From positions 1 through 14,652 of the forward strand of contig JBOHBN010000420.1 in assembly GCA_050698355.1 (NCBI GenBank): DNA of 14,652 nt, read 5' to 3'. The notes below the pieces were generated by a model that was given only the letters and a program-made list of their open reading frames with translations, was not told the origin of the DNA and ran no database searches. The translations under genes and the position numbers were made by a program. Shown in pieces: positions 7,697-13,690 of the stretch. Source of the DNA: JBOHBN01 sp050698355. Its GTDB lineage: Bacteria > Actinomycetota > Actinomycetes > Streptosporangiales > WHST01. Within the stretch, counting starts at the first letter, position 1. Every line of letters begins with the position of its first letter.

Positions 7697-9754
7697 GTGA
7701 CCGAAGCGACGGGCTCCGCCGCCGACCCCGCACCGGGCGGGGTCGCCGCCATGCACGACCTGCGCGGCCTGCTACGCATCACGTCCTTCCGGCGACTGTG
7801 GGTGTCCCTCGGCTTCTCCAGCCTCGGCGACTGGCTCGGCTTCCTCGCCACCACCGCCCTCGCGGCGCACTACGGCGGCGGCAACTACATGCTCGCGAAC
7901 TTCGCCGTCGGGGCCGTCCTCATCCTGCGGATGGCACCCGCACTGCTGCTCGGCCCGATCGCGGGCGCGTGGGTCGCCCGCTTCGACCGGCGCAAGACGA
8001 TGGTGGTGATGGACGTCGTCCGGTTCGCGGCATACGCGTCCATCCCCCTCATCGGCACCTGGTGGTGGCTTCTCGTCGCGACGTTGCTGAGCGAGTGCGC
8101 CTCGATCTTCTGGAACCCGGCGAAGGAGGCGACCGTACCCAACCTGCTGCCGCGCAACAGGCTGGAGGCCGCCAACCAGCTCAGCCTCGTGACGACGTAC
8201 GGGTCTGCGCCCGTGGCCGCCGCGTTGTTCACGGTGCTCGCCACGGTGAGCAGCCTGCTGGGACGCACCTGGTTCGACTTCTTCGCAGCGAACCCGCTGC
8301 ACCTCGCGCTGTACATCGACGCGCTGACGTTCCTGTTCGCCGCGTACACGGTCTTCAGGTTGCGTGACATCCCACCACCGCCGGGTGGCGAGATGCGAAA
8401 GCAGCCCAACATCCTGCACCAGATCACCGAGGGGTGGGCGTTCATCGGCGGCACGCGCCTGGTGCGCGGCCTCGTGGTCGGCATGCTGGGCGCGTTCGCC
8501 GCCGGCGGCGCCGTGATCGGCATCGGCCGGGTCTTCGTCAGCCAGCTGCACGCGGGCGACGCCGCCTACGGCGTGCTGTTCGGCACCGTCTTCGTCGGCA
8601 TGGCGGTCGGCATGTTCGCCGGCCCCCGCTCGCTCCGCGGCTTCAGCAGGCGGCGCATGTTCGGGTTGGCGCTGATCGGTGCCGGGGCGTTCCTCGTCGC
8701 GATCTCCCTGATCGAGAACCTCGTCCTCGTGATCGTCTTCACCGCGTTCCTCGGCGGGTTCGCCGGGATCGCGTGGGTCGTGGGCTACACGCTCGTCGGC
8801 CTCGAGGTCGACGACCGGCTGCGCGGGCGCACGTTCGCGTTCCTGCAGTCGATGGTGCGGGTGGTGCTGATCGCCGTGCTCGCCGCCGCGCCTCTGATCG
8901 CCGGCGGGATCGGCGCGCACGAGTTCACGCCGCTCGACTTCCGCCTGTACTTCAACGGAACCAACGCCGTCCTACTGCTGGCCGCGATCATGATGCTGGC
9001 CGTCGGGATCGTGTCGTACCGGCACATGGACGACCGTGCCGGCGTCCCCCTCCTCCGAGACCTGTTCGACGCGGTACGCGGCATCCTGCCCGCACCGACC
9101 CCGGCCGCCACCCGCGGTGTCTTCGTCGCGTTCGAGGGCGGCGAGGGCGCCGGCAAGTCCACGCAGCTACGCCGCCTGGCGTCCTCCCTGCGCGAGGAGG
9201 GCTACGAGGTCGTCGACACCTACGAGCCGGGCGACACGGCGGTCGGCCGCCGCCTGCGCGAGCTGCTGCTCGACCCGGCGACCGGGGAACTGGAGCCCCG
9301 TACCGAGGCGATGCTGTACGCCGCCGACCGCGCGGAACACGTGGCGAGGGTCATCTCGCCGGCGCTCGATCGCGGCGCCGTCGTCCTCACCGACCGTTAC
9401 GCCGACTCCACCAGCGCGTACCAGGGCGCGGGCCGGGTGCTCGCCGAGGAGGAGGTCGAGCGGGTCTCGGCGTGGGCGACCGGCGGCCTGCTGCCCGACC
9501 TCACTGTCGTCCTCGACCTGCCGCCGGAGACGGGCCTGCAGCGCGTCACCGGCGAGCCCGACCGGCTGGAGCGCGAGTCGACGGAGTTCCACGAACGGGT
9601 GCGCCGCGGGTTCCTGGACCTGGCCTCCAGGGAACCAAGCCGCTACCTCGTGGTGGACGCCACCGCGAGCCCGGACGAGGTGGGCCGGGCGATCCGCGCA
9701 CGGCTGCAACCTATGCTGGCGCCCGTCCCACGCCGAGCGGAGAGCACGACATGA
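7697..9754 (+). CDS. tmk: MFS-type membrane domain fused to thymidylate kinase
   Basis: A 685-residue fusion. Residues about 20-440 are a polytopic membrane region with roughly 12 hydrophobic segments and MFS features, including a basic RFDRRKT loop and a FSRRRM loop. After a linker, residues 475-685 are a dTMP kinase: P-loop GGEGAGKST at 481-489, the DRY motif at 566-568 followed by ADSTSAYQG, and a C-terminal part with GEPDRLERESTEF. The kinase converts dTMP to dTDP for DNA synthesis and appears intact. This fusion is known from actinomycetes; what the membrane part transports, if anything, is unclear. GTG 7697 was chosen because it lies just after the TATATA box; ATG 7751 is an alternative. 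The stop TGA overlaps an ATG that opens a 20-codon frame leading to holB. Confidence 0.9.
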   Translation: MTEATGSAADPAPGGVAAMHDLRGLLRITSFRRLWVSLGFSSLGDWLGFLATTALAAHYGGGNYMLANFAVGAVLILRMAPALLLGPIAGAWVARFDRRKTMVVMDVVRFAAYASIPLIGTWWWLLVATLLSECASIFWNPAKEATVPNLLPRNRLEAANQLSLVTTYGSAPVAAALFTVLATVSSLLGRTWFDFFAANPLHLALYIDALTFLFAAYTVFRLRDIPPPPGGEMRKQPNILHQITEGWAFIGGTRLVRGLVVGMLGAFAAGGAVIGIGRVFVSQLHAGDAAYGVLFGTVFVGMAVGMFAGPRSLRGFSRRRMFGLALIGAGAFLVAISLIENLVLVIVFTAFLGGFAGIAWVVGYTLVGLEVDDRLRGRTFAFLQSMVRVVLIAVLAAAPLIAGGIGAHEFTPLDFRLYFNGTNAVLLLAAIMMLAVGIVSYRHMDDRAGVPLLRDLFDAVRGILPAPTPAATRGVFVAFEGGEGAGKSTQLRRLASSLREEGYEVVDTYEPGDTAVGRRLRELLLDPATGELEPRTEAMLYAADRAEHVARVISPALDRGAVVLTDRYADSTSAYQGAGRVLAEEEVERVSAWATGGLLPDLTVVLDLPPETGLQRVTGEPDRLERESTEFHERVRRGFLDLASREPSRYLVVDATASPDEVGRAIRARLQPMLAPVPRRAESTT

Positions 9755-9813
9755 GCGAGCGCCAGCGAGCGAATCATAGGCACAGCGCCTTAGCTCATGC
9801 GGCGGGCGCATGA
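9751..9813 (+). CDS. 20-codon reading frame bridging tmk and holB
   Basis: The ATG at 9751 overlaps the tmk stop (ATGA) and its own TGA at 9811-9813 overlaps the holB ATG at 9810 (again ATGA). The predicted peptide is MSERQRANHRHSALAHAAGA. No independent ribosome site is seen, so any translation would come from ribosomes ending tmk. It may serve only to carry ribosomes through the holB start hairpin. It could equally be a by-product of an inserted repeat and not a selected peptide. Confidence 0.35.
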   Translation: MSERQRANHRHSALAHAAGA

Positions 9814-9815
9814 GC
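9793..9815 (+). promoter_or_regulatory. Hairpin enclosing the holB start codon
   Basis: GCTCATGCG (9793-9801) and CGCATGAGC (9807-9815) are perfect 9-base complements around a GCGGG loop (9802-9806). The holB ATG (9810-9812) lies in the right arm, and the only SD-like purine run (GGCGGG) lies at the arm/loop border. Folding of the mRNA would hide the start unless ribosomes melt it while reading the 20-codon frame. The pairing is directly visible; the regulatory role is inferred. Confidence 0.5.
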
Positions 9816-10973
9816 GTCTTCGATGCCCTGGTCGGGCAGGAGCCGGTGGTCGCCGAGCTCTCGGCGGCCACCGCCGCGGCCGCCGACACGCTGGCCGGCG
9901 GCACGGAACGCGGCATGACGCATGCCTGGCTGTTCACCGGCCCACCCGGGTCGGGCCGGTCGACCGCCGCCCGCGCGTTCGCCGCGGCGTTGCAGTGCGA
10001 GCGGCACGGCTGCGGCAAGTGCGACGACTGCCGCACCGTGCTCGCCGGTACGCACGCCGACGTCGAGGTGCTCCGTCCCGCGGGCCTCTCGTTCTCGGTC
10101 GCCGAGGCTCGCCGCCTCGTACACCAGGCCGCCATGTCGCCGTCCGGGCGGCGCTGGCAGATCGTTCTGTTCGAGGATGCCGACCGGATGACCGAGCAGG
10201 CAGCCAACGCGTTGCTGAAAGCGATCGAGGAGCCGGCGCAACGTACGGTTTGGCTGTTGTGCACGCCGGCCGCCGACGACCTGGTCGTGACGATCAGGTC
10301 GCGCTGCCGGCTCGTCACCATGCGCACCCCGCCGACGCGAGCGATCGCGGACATGCTCGTCGAGACCGACGGCGTGGAGCCTGAGATGGCCGCATTCGCT
10401 GCCCGCGCGGCGCAGGGGCACATCGGCAGGGCACGGCGCCTCGCCACGGACGAGCGGTCCAGGCAGCGGCGGTCGGACGTGCTGCGCGTACCGCTCGCGG
10501 TCGGCGAGATCGGCGCCACCCTGCAGGCGGCCGCCGCGCTCGTCGACGCGGCGCAGGACGACGCGGCGGCGACGTCGGACGAGCTGGACGAGCCGGAGAC
10601 CGCAGCGCTGCGCCGCGCACTGGGCGACGGCACCGAGGGCCGGTCCATGCCCCGCGGCACGACCGGTGCGCTGCGCGACCTGGAGAGGCAGCAGAAGTCC
10701 CGCGCGACCCGCGTGAAGCGCGACAGCCTCGACCGGGCGCTGCTCGACCTCGCCTCGTTCTACCGCGATGCGCTCATCATGCAGACCGGTGCGCAGGTCG
10801 AACTGCAGAACGAGGAGCTGCGCGACCAGATCAGCTCGTACGCCGGCACCTCCACGGCCACCACCACCCTCCGTCGCCTGGAGGCGATCATGGTGTGCCG
10901 GGAGCGCATTGACGCCAACGTCAACGCGCTGCTCGCGGTGGAATCCCTCGCCCTCTCCCTCCGCGCCGCCTGA
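9810..10973 (+). CDS. holB: DNA polymerase III clamp-loader subunit delta prime
   Basis: A 387-residue AAA+ family protein of the replication clamp loader. It begins MSVFDALVGQEPVV, the usual family start. It has a P-loop-like GPPGSGRST at 44-52 with Arg in place of the catalytic Lys, which is common because delta prime does not hydrolyse ATP. A zinc-binding cluster C63, C68, C71, C74 follows, then FEDADRMTEQAANALLKAIEEP and the SRC motif. The C-terminal third is helical, as expected for the collar domain. It follows tmk in the same direction, as in many bacteria. Its start codon lies in a stem-loop. The stop lies 6 bases from the stop of the convergent gene. Confidence 0.93.
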   Translation: MSVFDALVGQEPVVAELSAATAAAADTLAGGTERGMTHAWLFTGPPGSGRSTAARAFAAALQCERHGCGKCDDCRTVLAGTHADVEVLRPAGLSFSVAEARRLVHQAAMSPSGRRWQIVLFEDADRMTEQAANALLKAIEEPAQRTVWLLCTPAADDLVVTIRSRCRLVTMRTPPTRAIADMLVETDGVEPEMAAFAARAAQGHIGRARRLATDERSRQRRSDVLRVPLAVGEIGATLQAAAALVDAAQDDAAATSDELDEPETAALRRALGDGTEGRSMPRGTTGALRDLERQQKSRATRVKRDSLDRALLDLASFYRDALIMQTGAQVELQNEELRDQISSYAGTSTATTTLRRLEAIMVCRERIDANVNALLAVESLALSLRAA

Positions 10974-10979
10974 CACCGA

Positions 10980-12518
10980 TCACAGTGCCGCGAGCAGGAT
11001 GAGCACCGTCGCCGCGACGACGATGGCCGCGACGGCGACGAGCACCGCTACCTTCCTGCGCTGCTCGGCGACGCGCCGCCGGGCGCGGTCGAGCGCGTCG
11101 AGGTCGTCGCGCAGCTGCCGTTCCACCCGGTCGATGAGAGCGACCGCCGCCTTGGCCGACTCCGGCTGCGGCGCGGGGACGTCCAGCACCGCACCGTCCG
11201 CTACGAGGCCGTGCGCGATCGTGGCCCGGTGGGCGAGTTCGTCGATCCGCGTCTTGCGCTCGGCCAGCTGACGCCCGGTCCGCTCGGCGGTGGTGACCCG
11301 GCCGTCCGCACTTGCGCGTTGCCCAGCCGCGTGCTCGCCGGCGCGCCGCTGCGACGCCTCACGCACGGCGGGTGTCTCCGCGAGCGTACGCATCGCCGCG
11401 ACGTAGACCTCCCACGCCTTGTTGGGCGTTCTGGTCGAGTACACGTCGAGCGCGCCGCCGTTGGGCGTCGCGGACCGCCGTGCGATTCCCGCGACGACGT
11501 CGCAGACCACTGCGCTGAACGCCGGGCCCGGGCGTGGGTCAGCGCGTACCGGGACGGTGTCCAGCTCGGGGGTGCCTACCTCGTCGCCCTCCAGGACGAC
11601 CGGCCGCAGCTGGTCGAGCAGCGCGCGCGTGTCGACGTCCGAAGCGATGGTCTCGTTGTAGTGCACGAGCAGGCACAGGCCGCGCTCCTGGGCGGACCCG
11701 GCCACGCGTACCAGCTCCGCATTAGCCCGCGCGTCGACGCCGGCGGGGTAGTCGAGCAGGACGACGAGCCGGAAGGGCTCGGTGACATGCGGGTCGGCCG
11801 CGAGCCACTCGGGGAAGTCCCGGTGGCCCCACTGGGCGAGAGCGGTCGCCCGGTGCGAGGAGGTCGCCACCAGATCGGCCAGTAACGTGCCGAGCTCGTC
11901 GGTGGAATGCAGGGCCGGCGGCACGACCGCAGGCGCCTGCTCGGTCAACCGGCCCAGGACACCGAGCATTCCGGTGAGCCGAGGGTCGTACGCGTCGACG
12001 CGAAGCCGCGTCGGGTCGGCCGCGCCGACGGCCCTCAGCAGCACCCCTTGCGTGAAGCCGCGTGCGTTGTCGGCAGTGTCCGACCACAGCTGCCAGCCGC
12101 GGCAGTCGAGCAGCGGAAATACCGCAGGGACCGGACCCGCAGAGTTGACCGAAGCGGTGCCGATCCGTACGTACGCGGGCATGCCGGTGCCGACGAACTC
12201 GGTCGTCGTCCAGCCGGCGGCGCCGAAGTCCGCGGACGCCAGGCCAGGCGCGAGCTCGGCCGCCGTACGTGCCGCGCTCGCCCGCGCCGCCGCCACCTGC
12301 TCCGTCCCCGCATCCTCTGCCTGCTGCCGAGCCTCGTCGGCGGATGCTGCTGCCCGCTCGTACGCCGCGCGCTGCCACTCCTCGGCCGCGCGCAGGTCCG
12401 CCTCCGCGGCCGTGGCCGCACGCGCATGGACATCGGCGAGCACGCGGAGGATGCCTCGCACCCGCGCTTCCCACTCACGCGGCGCGGACGGCGTGACACC
12501 CGGCGGTTCCCATGCCAT
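10980..12518 (-). CDS. Tail-anchored coiled-coil protein with degenerate FtsK/SpoIIIE-like module
   Basis: A 512-residue protein of unknown function. Residues about 15-90 are Ala/Glu/Arg-rich and predicted coiled coil. Residues about 105-285 resemble the FtsK-like modules of large actinomycete ATPases: VFPLLDCRGWQLW near 138, RLRVDAYDPRLTGML, and a Walker-B-like strand RLVVLLDYPAGVDA with D256 followed by GLCLLVHYNE. I see no Walker A (GxxxxGKT/S), so nucleotide hydrolysis is doubtful. A second helical region (about 395-490) leads to a C-terminal membrane segment (490-512) ending at the last residue, so the bulk should face the cytoplasm. The ATG at 12518 has GGGGAG a few bases upstream; the frame stays open upstream to 12773, but without a convincing ribosome site. 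It stands alone, convergent with holB. The FtsK link is pattern-based and tentative. Confidence 0.65.
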   Translation of the reverse strand: MAWEPPGVTPSAPREWEARVRGILRVLADVHARAATAAEADLRAAEEWQRAAYERAAASADEARQQAEDAGTEQVAAARASAARTAAELAPGLASADFGAAGWTTTEFVGTGMPAYVRIGTASVNSAGPVPAVFPLLDCRGWQLWSDTADNARGFTQGVLLRAVGAADPTRLRVDAYDPRLTGMLGVLGRLTEQAPAVVPPALHSTDELGTLLADLVATSSHRATALAQWGHRDFPEWLAADPHVTEPFRLVVLLDYPAGVDARANAELVRVAGSAQERGLCLLVHYNETIASDVDTRALLDQLRPVVLEGDEVGTPELDTVPVRADPRPGPAFSAVVCDVVAGIARRSATPNGGALDVYSTRTPNKAWEVYVAAMRTLAETPAVREASQRRAGEHAAGQRASADGRVTTAERTGRQLAERKTRIDELAHRATIAHGLVADGAVLDVPAPQPESAKAAVALIDRVERQLRDDLDALDRARRRVAEQRRKVAVLVAVAAIVVAATVLILLAAL

Positions 12519-12775
12519 GCGCTCCCCGTCCCTGGCGGCAGCAGCCGCAGCGTAGCTCCGGCGTAACACTTCAACTGCGCAGCGTGACAGAATGCGGCCC
12601 CTTACCGCGTGTCGCACCGTATGCCGCCACCCGGAGGGGGTACACAGTACGGCGTGACTCTCGGTAACCGCAGTCAGGCTTGGGGCGCCCGGGGGGTGCT
12701 GCGTGCCGCGGTCCGGGGTCCATGCCGGCCTCGCCAGCTGGCGTCGGCAACGGAGGACAGAAAGGAGTCCCAACC
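12519..12775. other. Divergent intergenic region without recognised signals
   Basis: This 257-base spacer separates the coiled-coil gene from the TM-helix membrane protein gene and should hold promoters for both. I found no clear -35/-10 pair on either strand, no convincing hairpin and no RNA gene. The open frames crossing it lack coding character. The only clear signal is AAAGGAG at 12761-12767, the ribosome site of the gene starting at 12776. Confidence 0.5.
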
Positions 12776-13477
12776 GTGGATTTCGTGAAGCCGTTCACGG
12801 ACGCATTCACCACGCTGCTGAGCTACATCCCCCAGCTCATCGGCGCCATCATCATCTTGATCGTCGGCTACTTCGTCGCCAAGATCATCGGCAGCATCGT
12901 CACCAAGGTCCTGACCAAGGTCGGGTTCGACAAGGTGATGGATCGAGCGGGGGTTTCATCGTTCCTGCAACGCACCGGTAGCGGCCTCACCGCCTCGAAG
13001 TCGCTCGGCAAGGTGGTGTTCTGGTTCGTCTTCATCATCACCTTCACGATGTTCGCTTCCGCGCTCGGCGTGCCGCAGATATCCGGCTTTCTCAACCAGA
13101 TGATCGGCTACATCCCGCGGGTCTTCGCGGCGATCGCGATCCTGTTCCTGGCCGCGCTGCTCGCAAACTTCCTCGCGGCGCTGATCCGGGGCGCGACGGG
13201 CAACGAGACGATCGCCAAGGTCGGCCGGTACGCCGTGATCGTGTACGCGGTGTTCGCCGCGCTCACCGTCTTGGGTATCGCCGTCCAGTTGACCGGCAAC
13301 ACCTTGCTCATCGCGCTCGGCGGCATGGCACTCGCAGCCGGCATCGCGTTCGGCTGGGGCGGTCGCGACCTCGCCCACGACTGGCTGCACCGGGTGTTCG
13401 GGATGGCCGGCAACCGTACGAACGGCGGCGCGCACGAGCCGTCCACCACGGACACGACGTCGTCCGACCTGCGATAG
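12776..13477 (+). CDS. Small membrane protein with MscS-type conserved TM-helix repeats
   Basis: A 233-residue integral membrane protein with about five hydrophobic segments (roughly 20-42, 80-102, 112-135, 148-170, 178-198). The repeated pattern of a helix with GYFVAKIIGSIVTKVLTKVGFDKVMDRAG-like character, seen again after the third segment, matches the TM_helix family (PF05552) found in some mechanosensitive-channel relatives. The soluble beta domain of MscS is missing; after the last helix there is only a short polar tail rich in Ser, Thr and Asp. Function as a channel is therefore uncertain. The GTG at 12776 was chosen because AAAGGAG lies 8 bases before it; the frame is open back to an ATG at 12680 with no ribosome site. 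A strong hairpin follows the stop. Confidence 0.8.
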   Translation: MDFVKPFTDAFTTLLSYIPQLIGAIIILIVGYFVAKIIGSIVTKVLTKVGFDKVMDRAGVSSFLQRTGSGLTASKSLGKVVFWFVFIITFTMFASALGVPQISGFLNQMIGYIPRVFAAIAILFLAALLANFLAALIRGATGNETIAKVGRYAVIVYAVFAALTVLGIAVQLTGNTLLIALGGMALAAGIAFGWGGRDLAHDWLHRVFGMAGNRTNGGAHEPSTTDTTSSDLR

Positions 13478-13485
13478 GCACGAGG

Positions 13486-13523
13486 GTGAGCCCGTGTCGG
13501 CCACGTGGTCGGCACGGGCTCAC
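13486..13523 (+). terminator. Strong stem-loop terminator after the TM-helix gene
   Basis: GTGAGCCCGTG (13486-13496) pairs perfectly with CACGGGCTCAC (13513-13523), and the inner 16 bases can extend the stem with G-U and G-C pairs. It starts 8 bases after the stop codon and lies before the tRNA promoter. There is no T-run, which is common for actinomycete terminators. Confidence 0.7.
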
Positions 13524-13544
13524 ACGTCTCGACGGGATACGGGT

Positions 13545-13574
13545 TCGTCCGTGTCCGCAGCCGGTCCGTATACT
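13545..13574 (+). promoter_or_regulatory. Predicted promoter of tRNA-Thr
   Basis: A near-consensus -10 box TATACT lies at 13569-13574, with a weak -35 candidate TTCGTC at 13545-13550 and an 18-base spacer. The start would lie near 13581, about 19 bases before the mature tRNA 5' end. The terminator upstream indicates that the tRNA needs its own promoter. Confidence 0.55.
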
Positions 13575-13599
13575 CATCTCGTCGGGTCACCCGGCATCC

Positions 13600-13676
13600 G
13601 CCGCCTTAGCTCAGTCGGCCAGAGCGACGCACTCGTAATGCGTAGGTCGCCGGTTCGATTCCGGCAGGCGGCTCCA
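13600..13676 (+). tRNA. tRNA-Thr (anticodon CGT), CCA encoded
   Basis: A complete cloverleaf. Acceptor stem GCCGCCT (13600-13606) pairs with AGGCGGC (13666-13672), with discriminator T at 13673 and CCA at 13674-13676. The D stem is GCTC/GAGC. The anticodon stem ACGCA/TGCGT encloses loop CTCGTAA with anticodon CGT at 13634-13636, reading ACG codons. The T arm GCCGG-TTCGATT-CCGGC is perfect. C2-G71 and G35-U36 agree with threonine identity elements known from E. coli. An integrase gene ends just downstream, so the 3' half is a likely integration target; the structure is intact. Confidence 0.97.
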
Positions 13677-13690
13677 CCCATCACCGCAGG
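13634..13690 (+). other. Candidate attachment site at the tRNA-Thr 3' end
   Basis: Tyrosine integrases encoded next to a tRNA normally recombine within the anticodon-to-3' part of that tRNA, leaving the gene intact and a partial copy at the far end of the element. Here the anticodon-to-CCA part (13634-13676) and 14 further bases separate the tRNA from the integrase stop. The second copy would be beyond the window, so the exact core cannot be drawn. Confidence 0.4.

Larger units (their letters stand above)
9751..9816 (+). repeat. Insertion-like 59-bp element flanked by ATGAGCG direct repeats
   Basis: ATGAGCG occurs at 9751-9757 and again at 9810-9816, and each copy contains an ATGA stop/start overlap. 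Removing one copy with the intervening bases would fuse tmk directly to holB by a classic 4-base overlap. The interior begins with GCGAGCG repeated twice (9755-9761, 9765-9771) and ends with a perfect hairpin. The opening resembles a short dispersed repeat I associate with actinomycete genomes; that is from memory and not checked. Confidence 0.5.

Noticed and set aside
7772..8920. 382-codon minus-strand frame opposite the MFS domain
   Set aside because: The product is full of Glu/Asp/Arg/Gln repeats typical of an antisense reading of a membrane protein; the plus strand encodes the MFS-Tmk fusion.
8434..9813. Long plus-strand frame overlapping the tmk fusion in another frame
   Set aside because: Arg/Pro-rich nonsense translation. 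Only its last 20 codons, beginning at the ATG at 9751, were kept as a possible bridging frame.
9167..10976. Two long minus-strand frames opposite tmk and holB
   Set aside because: No motifs, Ser/Arg/Ala-rich composition, and the opposite strand carries well-conserved genes.
12519..12773. 85-residue N-terminal extension of the coiled-coil protein
   Set aside because: Arg/Cys-rich sequence unlike the rest, no convincing ribosome site; ATG 12518 is preceded by GGGGAG.
12680..12775. N-terminal extension of the TM-helix protein to ATG 12680
   Set aside because: No ribosome site at 12680 and a Gly/Pro/Ala-rich non-family sequence, while AAAGGAG sits 8 bases before GTG 12776.
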